The position numbers and the translations under genes were made by a program. 64,000 nt of DNA from JAMXLO01 sp963812475 (lineage in GTDB: Bacteria; Pseudomonadota; Alphaproteobacteria; Acetobacterales; Acetobacteraceae): assembly GCA_963812475.1 (NCBI GenBank), contig CAWEVI010000046.1:51760-115759 (forward strand), written 5' to 3'. Positions 8,952-17,791 of this stretch are shown here, one piece after another. A model generated the notes under the pieces. It ran no database searches. It saw only the letters and a list, made by a program, of their open reading frames with translations, and was not told the origin of the DNA. Position 1 is the first letter of the stretch. The number at the start of each line of letters is the position of its first letter.

Positions 8952-9535
8952 ACATCCTGGAAGCCGACGGGGAAAAGCTTTTGGCTGCGGTGCGCGATCT
9001 GCTTGCGGCGAAAGGCATCGCCTCGAACGCGGAAATCGCCGAGCGGATCGCGAGCACCGATGCCGCCAATCCCGGACAGGGTGCACGCATGGTGGCGAAG
9101 GCCTGGATCGATCCAACTTATCGTACGTTGATGCTGGAGGACGGCGGCACGGCCGCCGAGCAGCTCGGCATTCCGATGCGTGGCGCTCCGCCGCTCGGCG
9201 TGCTGGAGAACACCGCCGACCTGCATCATCTGGTCGTCTGCACGCTGTGCAGCTGCTACCCGCGCGCGGTGCTGGGCTACCCGCCCTTCTGGTTCAAATC
9301 CGCTGCCTATCGGGCGCGCGGCGTGCGCGATCCGCGCGGCCTGATCGCGGAGTGGGGCACGGTGCTGCCCGACGGGATGAAAATCCGCGTGGTCAATTCG
9401 ACCGCTGATTATCGTTGGATGGTGCTGCCGCTCCGTCCGGCGGGCACCGAAGGATGGCCCGAGGAACGCCTGGCATCGATCGTGCGCGAAGGCGACATGA
9501 TCGGCGTCACAGTCCCGGCTCTGCCGGCAAAATGA
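8948..9535 (+). CDS. Cobalt-type nitrile hydratase/thiocyanate hydrolase-like alpha (metal-binding) subunit
   Basis: The 195-residue product has the metal-binding claw VVCTLCSCYP (about residues 96-105), where Thr after the first Cys is the mark of cobalt-type enzymes (iron-type have Ser). Downstream family blocks RPAGTEGWPEE and DMIGVTVP are present. With two separate beta halves upstream it forms a three-subunit set that would hydrate nitriles to amides or hydrolyse thiocyanate to carbonyl sulfide and ammonia. No amidase, aldoxime dehydratase or cobalt-activator gene is adjacent; small activator proteins resemble the beta N-half, so the gene at 8297 might serve. The 3' end overlaps the convergent glycosyltransferase frame by 29 bases. 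Substrate is undetermined. Confidence 0.87.
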   Translation: MNILEADGEKLLAAVRDLLAAKGIASNAEIAERIASTDAANPGQGARMVAKAWIDPTYRTLMLEDGGTAAEQLGIPMRGAPPLGVLENTADLHHLVVCTLCSCYPRAVLGYPPFWFKSAAYRARGVRDPRGLIAEWGTVLPDGMKIRVVNSTADYRWMVLPLRPAGTEGWPEERLASIVREGDMIGVTVPALPAK

Positions 9536-10486
9536 CCGTCTGGCACGGCGTGTACCGCTCGACCAGATACAGCGGCCGGTGCTTGGTCTCGTAGAAGACG
9601 CGCCCGAGATATTCGCCGATGATGCCCATGGTGAGCAGCTGCGTGCCGCCAAGGAACAGGATCACCGCCATCAGGCTGGGGTAGCCGGCGACGGGGTTGC
9701 CGAACACGATCGTACGCACGATCAACTGCATGCCGAACAGCACTGCGAAGGTGGCGACCGCCAGTCCAAGATAGGTGGCCAGCTTGAGGGGACCGACACT
9801 GAAGCTGGTGATGCCCTCGATCGCCAAATTCCACAGTTTCCAGAACGACCACTTGGTGGTGCCGGCGCCGCGCGGCTCACGGTCGTAGATGATGGCAATG
9901 CTGGGAAATCCGACCCAGGCGAACAGGCCCTTCATGAATCGATGGTGCTCCCGCAGCTGCTGCACCGCGACACCACACGCCGGCTCATCAGCCGGAAATC
10001 GCCGACATCCGGTGGCAGCGGGACTTCGCCCAGGTGGCGCATGACGCGGTAGAATGCCGCTGCGGTGCGTCTCTTCAGCCACGTGTCGCCGCCGCGCAGC
10101 CGGCGCTGAGCGTACACCATATCGTAGCCGGCATGCCATGCGGCGACCAGTTTCGGGATTACCTCCGGCGGGTCCTGCAGGTCGGCATCCATCACGATCA
10201 CCGCGTCGCCGCGTGCATGATCGAGGCCCGCGGTGGTAGCGATCTCCTTGCCGAAATTGCGCGACAGATTGACCAGCGCAACGTGATGGTCGGCCTGTTG
10301 CAACGCCTCGAGCATGCGAAGCGTGGTGTCGCGGCTGCCATCGTTGACGTAGATGACTTCCCACGCGACACCGAGCGTCGCCATGGCCGCGGCCAGGCGA
10401 TGGTGCATCCTGCCGACGATCTCGGCTTCGTTGAACACCGGGACGACAACCGAGAAGACCGGCCGCGTATGCGGCTGCGTGTCCAT
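9507..10486 (-). pseudogene. GT2 polyprenyl-phosphate glycosyltransferase (GtrB/DPM1-like), one frameshift
   Basis: Translation from 10486 (MDTQPHTRPVFSVVVPVFNE) gives a GT-A fold with the metal-binding motif MDADLQDPPE. After MSRRVVS the frame runs into a stop; one missing base near 9966-9970 explains this, since another frame continues AVQQLREHHRFMKGLFAW and then two membrane segments (LATYLGLAVATFAVLFG and GGTQLLTMGIIGEYLG). Together the parts make a typical 325-residue enzyme that charges undecaprenyl phosphate with a sugar at the inner membrane. The break may be a real mutation or a consensus error; both halves remain well conserved, which favours a recent event. It is listed as a pseudogene because the frame is broken as given. 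Confidence 0.82.
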
Positions 10487-10556
10487 CGTGGAACCGACGC
10501 ACTATCACGAACGCCGGGTAATCTCCATCTTTACGCGCGGGTTCGACTGCGCTCGA

Positions 10557-11555
10557 TCAGATCCGCAGAAACCCGACCAGCCGCTGGGCTTCCGCCACGA
10601 TCGGGTCGGCGATCGCGGCGGCACGGGCCGCGCCGTCGCGCAGCACCGCGTCCACGCTCGCCGGATCGGCCAACAGGCGCTGCGTTTCCGCAGCGATAGG
10701 GCTCAGTCTGTCGATCAGCAGTGCCGACAGCGCCTCCTTGAACGCGCCGAAACCCTTGCCGCCGTGCTCGCGGAGTACACCCGCATGATCGGTGCCCTCG
10801 AGTGCGGCGTAGATGCCGACCAGATTGCGCGCCTCGGGGCGATGCTCCAGGCCCGGCGGTTCCGAGGGCAGCGGCTCGGGATCGGTCTTGGCGCGGCGGA
10901 TCTTCAGCGCGATGGTGTCCGCATCGTCGTTCAGGTTGATGCGGCTCTGATCCGAAGGGTCGGACTTCGACATCTTTTTGGTGCCGTCGCGCAGGCTCAT
11001 GACGCGCGGCGCCGGGCCCATGATCAGTGATTCGATGTGCGGGAAGAACGCAACGCCGTAGTCGTGGTTGAACTTCTGGGCGATGTCGTTTGCCAGCTCG
11101 AGATGCTGGCGCTGGTCCTCGCCCACCGGCACGCCGGTTGCGTGATAGACCAGGATGTCGGCGGCCATGAGGTTGGGATAGACATACAGCCCGGCCGATG
11201 CGTTCTCGCGGTTCTTGCCAGCCTTGTCCTTGAACTGCGTCATGCGGTTCAGCCAGCCGATCCGCGCCACGCAATTGAAGATCCAGGCGAGCTGGGCGTG
11301 CGCCCGAACGGTGGACTGGGCGAACAGGATGTGTTGCTTCGGGTCGATGCCGCAGGCGAGCAGCACTGCCGCCATCTCGCGCGTCTGCTGCGCCAGTTGC
11401 TTCGGATCCTGCCATTCGGTGATCGCGTGCAGATCGACGACGCAGTAGATGCATTCGTGACCATCCTGAAGCGCCACCCAGTTGCGGATTGCGCCGAGGT
11501 AGTTGCCGAGTTGGGCAATGCCGGAAGGCTGGATGCCGGAGAAGATGCGTTGCAT
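10557..11555 (-). CDS. trpS: Tryptophanyl-tRNA synthetase
   Basis: The 332-residue class I synthetase joins tryptophan to tRNA-Trp. It starts MQRIFSGIQPSG and carries the HIGH-equivalent AQLGN (residues about 14-18), where many orthologues have HLGN, and the KMSKS loop in KKMSKSDPSD near residue 200. Length is normal. Upstream is a divergent gene (11670) with a 114-base gap holding the promoters; downstream lies the glycosyltransferase 70 bases on. Essential housekeeping gene, and a useful anchor showing that this part of the window is core chromosome. Confidence 0.96.
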   Translation of the reverse strand: MQRIFSGIQPSGIAQLGNYLGAIRNWVALQDGHECIYCVVDLHAITEWQDPKQLAQQTREMAAVLLACGIDPKQHILFAQSTVRAHAQLAWIFNCVARIGWLNRMTQFKDKAGKNRENASAGLYVYPNLMAADILVYHATGVPVGEDQRQHLELANDIAQKFNHDYGVAFFPHIESLIMGPAPRVMSLRDGTKKMSKSDPSDQSRINLNDDADTIALKIRRAKTDPEPLPSEPPGLEHRPEARNLVGIYAALEGTDHAGVLREHGGKGFGAFKEALSALLIDRLSPIAAETQRLLADPASVDAVLRDGAARAAAIADPIVAEAQRLVGFLRI

Positions 11556-11669
11556 GGCGGCGGCCGGTCAGTGAATGGGGTCGGACAGATGGCCGATCCT
11601 CCGCCGGGGCGCAAGGTTGGGCGGACGGCGATGTACGGGTAGCCTCGATCATCGCCATGGGGGATCATC

Positions 11670-12593
11670 ATGCTGCCCACACCCGTCTTCCATCATCTGC
11701 ACCTGAACTCCGTCGATCCGGACGCGGCGATCGGCTGGTACACGCGGCAGTTCCCAAGCTGCACGAAGGGCGATTGGGGCGGCTTTCCGGCGCTGCTGTC
11801 GCCAAACAACGTCATGGTGCTGTTCACCAAGGTCGCCGCACCGCCGCCAACCGGGCCGCAGAGCGCGATCTGGCATTTCGGCTGGCACGTCACGGACGTG
11901 CGCAAAAGCCTGGCAACCTACCAGGGCCGCGCGGATGTTCAGCCGCTGCCGCTCTACACCACCGATGAAGGGGGCTCGGTTCCGATCAGCAGCGACACCT
12001 GGCCGAATGTCGGCGGCGTGCTCGGCTTGACCCGCGCGCAGATCGCGGAAGCTCGAAGCAAGGGGACCCCGGCACCTGGCGGCGGTGGGTTCGCCTATAT
12101 GGCGGGTCCCGACAATGCCTTGGTCGAGTACGCCGGCAACTATCCCGCCGAGCGGTTCAATCACGTGCATCTCTGGCAGGAGGAACCGTTGTGTGCGCTG
12201 CTCTGGTACCAGAAGCATCTGAACGCGCCCGTGCGTGCGGGGTTTGCCGGTCCGCCGCCCACCGAGGCCGACTGCAAGGTTCCGCGCGGAACCGATCGCA
12301 CATGGCCCGCGCTCAATCGCGAGGGGATGTTCCGCACCCCGCGGGCCGGGGTCGAATTCGGCGACGTGGTGCTGACATGGTACGCGAACCAGGGCGAGAC
12401 GCCGCTGGCGAGTTCGCTCGGCCAGTTGCAGGACCACCTGGCGCTGGGTGTGGCCGATCTCGATGCGTGGATCGCCAAGCTGCGCGACGAGGGCGTGACG
12501 TTTCTGCGAGAGCCCTACCGGCTTGGAGCGACGCGTGCTGTCATGATCGCGGGTCCGAGCCGCGAGGCCCTGGAACTGGTAGAGGCAGGATAG
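11670..12593 (+). CDS. Two-domain VOC (glyoxalase/dioxygenase superfamily) protein
   Basis: This 307-residue protein has two vicinal-oxygen-chelate modules. The first begins FHHLHLNSVDPDAAIGWY and ends with PDNALVEYAG; the second begins FNHVHLWQEEPLCALLWYQKHL and ends with GPSREALELVEAG. Metal-ligand candidates are His in HHLHL and HVHLW and Glu in VEYAG. The first part also shows a long insertion, so substrate cannot be guessed. The gene is divergent from trpS, and its last 53 bases overlap the end of the convergent SRAP gene. Confidence 0.75.
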   Translation: MLPTPVFHHLHLNSVDPDAAIGWYTRQFPSCTKGDWGGFPALLSPNNVMVLFTKVAAPPPTGPQSAIWHFGWHVTDVRKSLATYQGRADVQPLPLYTTDEGGSVPISSDTWPNVGGVLGLTRAQIAEARSKGTPAPGGGGFAYMAGPDNALVEYAGNYPAERFNHVHLWQEEPLCALLWYQKHLNAPVRAGFAGPPPTEADCKVPRGTDRTWPALNREGMFRTPRAGVEFGDVVLTWYANQGETPLASSLGQLQDHLALGVADLDAWIAKLRDEGVTFLREPYRLGATRAVMIAGPSREALELVEAG

Positions 12594-13266
12594 GATCGGC
12601 TGCCGCCGCCGGTTCCAACAGCTCCGGGCCGTTGTTACGCGGCGCGTTGACGGCACGACTGACCGGCCACGCACGCAATGTGCCGTTGGGCGGCGGTTCC
12701 AGCAGCGGAGCCGGGTCGGCCTCCACCTCGCCGAGCCACGCCGCCCAATCGTTCGGGCCGATCACGACAGGCATGCGGTTGTGCAACGCCATCATCTCCG
12801 CGTTCGGGCGTGTGGTGATAATGGCGAAAGTCCGCTCGATCTCGCCGCCTGGCGCGCGCCAACTTTCCCAGATGCCGCCCAATGCCAGGGGCTCACCGTC
12901 CGTGCGGGCGATCGCGTAGGGTTGCTTGCCGCCCTCGACTGCCTTCCATTCATAGAACGCCGAGGCCGGGACCAGGCAACGTCGGCGTGCAAAGGCGCCG
13001 CGGTACATCCCCGAGGAGGTGACCGTCTCGGCGCGGGCGTTGATCGGCCGGCGCGCGTGCTCGTTGTCCTTGGTGAAATGCGGCAACAGGCCCCAGCCGA
13101 GCACATCCAGATGCCGCTCGCCGGTATCAGGGTGCCGCCGTACCACCAGCGCCGGTTGGCTGGGAGCGAGATTCCACGATGGCGCCAGGTTCGGCAGCGG
13201 GTTGGACGTGCCGAACAACCGCGCGATGGCCTCGGCGGGCAGGAAGGATGCATAGCGGCCGCACAT
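12541..13266 (-). CDS. SRAP/YedK (HMCES-like) abasic-site DNA-protein crosslinking protein
   Basis: Start at 13266 puts Cys at position 2 (MCGRYASF), as required for the thiazolidine crosslink to abasic sites in single-stranded DNA; an upstream in-frame start would bury it, so 13266 is chosen. Other family blocks are NARAET, CLVPASAFYEW (catalytic Glu), and the His of ALHNRMPVVI. The length, 241 residues, fits. The gene is last in a minus-strand series after P450, CMD and nitroreductase genes, but the 131-base gap suggests its own promoter. No lexA or polymerase gene is nearby. Confidence 0.92.
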   Translation of the reverse strand: MCGRYASFLPAEAIARLFGTSNPLPNLAPSWNLAPSQPALVVRRHPDTGERHLDVLGWGLLPHFTKDNEHARRPINARAETVTSSGMYRGAFARRRCLVPASAFYEWKAVEGGKQPYAIARTDGEPLALGGIWESWRAPGGEIERTFAIITTRPNAEMMALHNRMPVVIGPNDWAAWLGEVEADPAPLLEPPPNGTLRAWPVSRAVNAPRNNGPELLEPAAAADPILPLPVPGPRGSDPRS

Positions 13267-13397
13267 GACCGCAATCGTCACACCATCAGCCAACGCCAGC
13301 AAGCGTCATCGACGGCCGCCCAATTGGTCGAACGGACGAATGGGCGAACGACCGTAAGCGCCGAACTCCGCCGCGACGGTCGGGCCGACGCGATGGC

Positions 13398-14655
13398 CTA
13401 TCCCGCGATGCGCACGGGAAGCGAGGAAATGCCGCGGATGAAGTTGGCATAGACCCGCTTCGGCTCCTCCATCATCTCAACCACCATGTCGCGCTTCAGG
13501 ATCTCCTCCCACAGGATCCCCAGCTGCATCTCGGCAAGCCGGTTGCCCACGCAGCGATGGATGCCGAAACCGAACGACAGATGCTGCCGCGGACGCGCGC
13601 GGTCGATGATGAACTCGTTGGCCCGCGGGATCGCCTCCTCGTCGCGGTTGCCCGACACGTACCACATGACGACCTTGTCGCCCTTGCTGATCTGCTTGCC
13701 GCCGATCTCGCCATCGGCCAGCGCGGTGCGCCGCATGTGCATGACGGGCGTCTGCCAGCGGATGACCTCGGGCACCAGGCTTGGGACCAGACCAGGGTTC
13801 GCGCGCAGCTTGCGGTACTCGTCCGGGAAGCGGTTCAGCGCCCACACGCCGCCGGAGATCGAATTGCGCGTGGTCTCGTTGCCGCCAACGATCAGCAGCG
13901 TGAGGTTGCCAAGGAACTCCTGCGGCCGGTTGATCAGGTCGCGCGTCGCAGGGCCGTGCGCCAGCATGGAGATCAGATCGGGGCGCGGCTCCGCCGCGGC
14001 GCGGTCGCGCCAGATCTGCGTGAAGCAATCGAGCGCCTCGGTCAGGATCTCCAGCCGCTTCGCCTCGGAATCGACCACGGTGCCGGCATTCACATCGGCG
14101 ATCGCGCAATCGGACCAGTACACCAGCTTGTGGCGATCGGCGAACGGGAAGTCCATCAGCGTCGTCAGCATCTGGATGGTCAACTCGATCGAGACGTGCT
14201 GCACCCAGTCGAACGTCTCGTTGCGCGGCAGTGCATCCAGGATGTTCGCCGCGCGCTCGCGGATCGTCGCCGACAGCTTGTTCAGGTTCATCGGCGCGAC
14301 GATCGGCGAAACGACCCTGCGTTGCTCGTCGTGCTTGGGCGGATCCATCGAGATGAAGCTGGCGCGGCGGTATTCCATCGGCCGGTCGGTGATCGAGATC
14401 CCGCCGAGCATCGCCTCGGACGAATAGGTGTGGTGGTTCGTCTCGACGGACATGATGTCCTTGTACTTGGTCACCGACCAGTACCGATCCGTACATGCCA
14501 TCCTTCGTGTAGTGGACAGGATCTTCCCGACGCAGCCGCTCGAAGTACGGATACCAGATATCGTCCTGGTAGAGCTTCGGGTTGCTCACGTCGATCTTGT
14601 CGAGCGGGATCGCGTAGGCATCCTCGGTCGGATCGAAATGGACGGGCGCGTTCAT
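13398..14655 (-). pseudogene. Cytochrome P450, CYP153-like, one frameshift near the N-terminus
   Basis: The protein begins at 14655 (MNAPVHFDPTEDAYAIPLDK), reads DIWYPYFERLRREDPVHY and then loses frame; the rest continues as RYWSVTKYKDIMSVETNHH in another frame. One extra base near 14484-14485 accounts for it. The remainder is intact: I-helix GGNETTRNS, ExxR in PEVIRW, and the heme loop FGFGIHRCVGNR. Extended similarity to the pattern of CYP153 alkane hydroxylases (MDPPKHDEQRRVVSPIVAP, WSDCAIADVNAG) suggests terminal hydroxylation of alkanes or fatty substrates. CYP153 needs ferredoxin and ferredoxin reductase; neither is adjacent. Reinitiation at the ATG at 14501 would give a 367-residue protein lacking the N-terminus. 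Confidence 0.86.
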
Positions 14656-14703
14656 GAATGCTTGCTCCTTTGCGCCGAACCTAACACCGCCGGGTATATT
14701 CCG

Positions 14704-15252
14704 CTACCCGGCGAACCGGTCGCCGTCCGGTGGCGCCGGCACCTCGAACGCGTTGACGACGCCGCACAGCGCCACATAGAAATTTGACACCGCCGTCAGC
14801 TCAACAAGCCACTGCACGCCGTGACGCTCCCGCAGCGCGTCGAACACCGCCTGTTCGACACGGTTGGCACGCATGAGCTGCCGCGAATAGGTCACGATAT
14901 CCCGTTCGTCCGGTGACAGCGCCGCCGGGTCACCCTTGGCGCGCAGCAGGTCGATCACCGCCTCACGCAGGCCGACGCGGCGCGCGACATCGACCTGGGC
15001 AGCCCAGACATAGTTCGCTTCGCGCTCGCGCACCGCGGCCAGTATCGCGATCTGGCGCAGTTGCGGCTCGACGATGGTGCCCTCGCGCGCGAACGGCACC
15101 ATCGGCAGCAGACGTTCGGCCAGTTTCGGGCTGTGCAGCAGAACGCCGAACGGGCCGCGTACCCGGCCGAACACCTGCATCACCTGGTCGAATACGTGTT
15201 GGTATTCGGGCGCGAGATCGTCCTTGCCCGCGACCGGCGTGATCCTTGGCAT
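14704..15252 (-). CDS. Carboxymuconolactone decarboxylase-family protein
   Basis: The 182-residue product (MPRITPVAGKDDLAPEYQHVF) has the CMD helical fold, with the conserved region LRQIAILAAVREREANYVWAAQVDVARRVG. The CxxC pair of AhpD-type peroxidase partners is absent, so a disulfide reductase role is unlikely. Many such proteins sit in catabolic clusters with unknown substrates. It follows the nitroreductase gene by 11 bases and precedes the P450 by 48, so the three probably form one transcript concerned with an organic substrate. Confidence 0.82.
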   Translation of the reverse strand: MPRITPVAGKDDLAPEYQHVFDQVMQVFGRVRGPFGVLLHSPKLAERLLPMVPFAREGTIVEPQLRQIAILAAVREREANYVWAAQVDVARRVGLREAVIDLLRAKGDPAALSPDERDIVTYSRQLMRANRVEQAVFDALRERHGVQWLVELTAVSNFYVALCGVVNAFEVPAPPDGDRFAG

Positions 15253-15263
15253 GACCGTGTCCT

Positions 15264-15908
15264 TTACGTCATCGCGGCGTAGGGCTGGCCCCATTTGTCC
15301 TGATACGTGATGTCGGCGAGCGCCCCGCGACCGACCGGCCCGAAACGTCCCATCGGATAGCCGATCGGCAAAATCGCATAGGAATGCACGCCCTCCGGCA
15401 GACCGAGCGCCGCCTCCGCCTCCTTCGCGTAGAGCAGGTGTCGCGTCGTCAGCGTCGAACCCAGACCAAGCGCGCGCGTCGCCAGCAGCATGTTCTGCAC
15501 CGCTGGATAGATCGATGCGCCGGACCACCGTGTCGGGGCAGCCTTGCCCTCATCGATGCAGGCAACGATCCAGACCGGCGCTTCATGAAAGTGCTCGGTC
15601 AGATACTCCACCGCGGAATGCTGGCGCTTGTATCGCTCTGGCGTCACGCCCGGCGGCGGAGCGCTGGTGGCATAGCGCGGCCCCACCACCTCGTCGAAGG
15701 CGCGCTTGTACCACGCCTGCACCGCCTGCTTGATCTTCGGGTCCTTCACCACAAGGAAGCGCCAGCGCTGCGTGTTGCCGCCATTCGCCGCGCAGGCGCC
15801 CGCCTCCAGAATCTTGCGGATCAGATCGTCGGGTACCGGGTCCGGCTTCAACCGGCGCATGGACCGTGTCGTCTGCATGATATCGAACAGGTCGGTTCCG
15901 TCGGGCAT
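15264..15908 (-). CDS. Nitroreductase-family FMN oxidoreductase
   Basis: The 214-residue protein starts MPDGTDLFDIMQTTRSMRR, a classic nitroreductase opening with the Arg-Ser phosphate-binding positions, and continues with ACAANGGNTQRWRF (FMN contact) and ALGLGSTLTTRHLLY near the C-terminal third. A strong GAGGAGGC ribosome site precedes ATG 15908. It should be the first gene of a minus-strand operon with CMD and P450 genes. The reaction (nitro, quinone or enone reduction) cannot be read from sequence. Confidence 0.88.
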   Translation of the reverse strand: MPDGTDLFDIMQTTRSMRRLKPDPVPDDLIRKILEAGACAANGGNTQRWRFLVVKDPKIKQAVQAWYKRAFDEVVGPRYATSAPPPGVTPERYKRQHSAVEYLTEHFHEAPVWIVACIDEGKAAPTRWSGASIYPAVQNMLLATRALGLGSTLTTRHLLYAKEAEAALGLPEGVHSYAILPIGYPMGRFGPVGRGALADITYQDKWGQPYAAMT

Positions 15909-16024
15909 CGCCGCCTCCTCTCCTGGTTGCTCGCACCATAGCCCAGGGAGCGGCGAAGGCCACTGCTCGACTTCGACCCGCGCCAACGTATGCTGCCGTC
16001 CTTTGTCGCGGACCGCGCAACAGG

Positions 16025-17293
16025 ATGACCGTCGCTCCTCCCATAATCGGCTTGCTGCTGCTCCTTGGCCTCGGGTTCTTCTTTGGCCTCGCCTTCGAAG
16101 AGTTTTACGCACGATCCAATCAGAAGCGGCCGGGTGGCATCCGCACCTTCCCGCTGCTGGCCTTGACGGGTGCGCTGCTGTACCACCTTGATCCGACACA
16201 TCTGGTGCCGCTCAGCGCCGGGCTGCTGGCGCTGAGCGCGTGGCTCACCTGCTACTACTGGCGCCATCTGGACGACACCGACGCCGATGGGTTTCCCAAC
16301 GTCGGCCTGATGGTGCCGATCTGCAACATGCTGGCCTATCTCCTCGGTCCCGTCGTGCTGGCGGAGCCGGCGTGGGTCGCGGTCGGCGCAACGGTCGCGG
16401 CGGTGATGCTGCTGACCGCGCGCCAGGAACTGCATGGATTTGCCCGCCGCGTCGAGCTGACCGAGATCGTCAATGCCGGCCGGTTCCTGCTGCTCACCGG
16501 CTTCATCCTGCCATTGCTGCCGGATACACCGGTGACGGATCTGACCCGCATCACGCCGCATCAGGTCTGGCTCGCGGTGGTCGCGGTCTGCACCGTCTCC
16601 TACGCGAGCTACCTGTTGCAGCGTTATGTCGCGCCACGCGGCGCCGGATTGCTGGTGGCGCTGCTTGGCGGCCTGTATTCCTCCACCGCGACGACGCTGG
16701 TGCTGGCGCGACGCGCGCGCGTCGAGCCGGATGCGGTCCGGCAGGCGGAAACGGGCATCATCCTTGCAACGTCCGTGATGTATTTGCGGCTGCTGATCAT
16801 CGTTGCGGTTTTCGACCAGCCGCTGGCGCTGGCTCTGGCCCCGAGGCTGCTCGGGTTGTCGGCGCTGGGGGCGGCGATTGCGACCGGCCGGCACTGGCTC
16901 GGCGGACCCAGGCCGCCTGATGAGGCGCCCCATGCCGCACCGGCGAACCCATTGGAACTGGCCACGGCAGCGACGTTTGCCGTGCTGTTCGTTGCCGTGT
17001 CGATTGCTTCGTCGTGGGCGACCCAGCGATTCGGTTCGGCCGGCATCTACGCATTGGCTGCGATCATCGGCGTATCGGACATCGATCCGTTCGTGCTGAA
17101 CCTCGCGCAACCGGAGGCAGCGCAAATCGCCACCCACGTTGCGGTGGGCGCCATCCTGGTTGCAACGTCATCGAACAACCTTGTCAAGGCTGCGTACGCG
17201 GTCGCCTATTCCGGGGGACGAATGCGCACCGCACCTTTGGCGGCACTGGGACTGCTGGCCGCGTGCGGTATCGCCATCGCGGTGGTGTTCTAA
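16025..17293 (+). CDS. MgtC/SapB-DUF4010 integral membrane protein
   Basis: The 422-residue protein is almost wholly hydrophobic with about a dozen predicted membrane segments. Residues 1-135 match the MgtC/SapB domain (GLLLLLGLGFFFGLAFEE; GGIRTFPLLALTGALLY), and the rest matches the DUF4010 domain, ending with GVSDIDPFVLNLAQ and a small hydrophobic tail. Function is not established for this two-domain family; a link to ion homeostasis is often assumed. It is divergent from the nitroreductase operon across 116 bases and has no operon partner on its own strand. Confidence 0.85.
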   Translation: MTVAPPIIGLLLLLGLGFFFGLAFEEFYARSNQKRPGGIRTFPLLALTGALLYHLDPTHLVPLSAGLLALSAWLTCYYWRHLDDTDADGFPNVGLMVPICNMLAYLLGPVVLAEPAWVAVGATVAAVMLLTARQELHGFARRVELTEIVNAGRFLLLTGFILPLLPDTPVTDLTRITPHQVWLAVVAVCTVSYASYLLQRYVAPRGAGLLVALLGGLYSSTATTLVLARRARVEPDAVRQAETGIILATSVMYLRLLIIVAVFDQPLALALAPRLLGLSALGAAIATGRHWLGGPRPPDEAPHAAPANPLELATAATFAVLFVAVSIASSWATQRFGSAGIYALAAIIGVSDIDPFVLNLAQPEAAQIATHVAVGAILVATSSNNLVKAAYAVAYSGGRMRTAPLAALGLLAACGIAIAVVF

Positions 17294-17418
17294 AGTAACC
17301 GCCGCCGCTGCTGCTGTCCCGCCCGCCCGCGCCTTCAGTGTCAATTCCGAGGACGCCCAGGACTTCCGCACTGAGCGGTAACTCGATTACGCCGTCATGG
17401 CCGGGACCGATACCCGGA

Positions 17419-17784
17419 TTACGTCCTCAGTCGGATTGGCTGCGCGAAACTGAGTTCGTGTCCGTCCGGATCGACGATATGGAAATACCGTTCGCCCCAC
17501 GCCGCGTCGCGTGGCGCAAACGCCGGCGACAGGCCAGCGGACAGAGCGCCGGCATGTTGCGCATCAACGTCGTCAACGTAGAAGATTGCGCGCCCCCACC
17601 ATGACCAGGTTCGTTCCGCAGGCGTCAGCGTCAGGTTGAGATAACCGGATCCGGCATGGAAGCTGGTGAAGCTCGCGGCGGGGCCGCCGAACTTCAGCAC
17701 GAAGCCGAGCGCCTGGTAGAATGCGACCGCACGGGCCATGTTGTGCGTCGCCAACGTGACCGCGCTGATGCCGCTCAGCGTCAC
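17419..17784 (-). CDS. Small VOC-family protein
   Basis: Starting with GTG at 17784, the 121-residue product (VTLSGISAVTLATHNMARAV) is one glyoxalase-fold unit of two beta-alpha-beta-beta-beta modules, ending FHIVDPDGHELSFAQP. The Glu in GHELSF is a candidate metal ligand. The start is chosen because it lies 7 bases after the stop of the LLM oxidoreductase gene and gives the normal size; longer frames upstream read antisense or alternate frame of that gene. It is the third gene of a minus-strand set TPP enzyme - LLM - VOC. Confidence 0.75.
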   Translation of the reverse strand: MTLSGISAVTLATHNMARAVAFYQALGFVLKFGGPAASFTSFHAGSGYLNLTLTPAERTWSWWGRAIFYVDDVDAQHAGALSAGLSPAFAPRDAAWGERYFHIVDPDGHELSFAQPIRLRT

Positions 17785-17791
17785 GCCGCGG

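Noticed and set aside
15848..17137. 429-codon minus-strand frame opposite the MgtC/DUF4010 gene
   Set aside because: Composition is that of an antisense shadow (Arg/Gln/His-rich) and the plus-strand membrane protein is clearly the gene.
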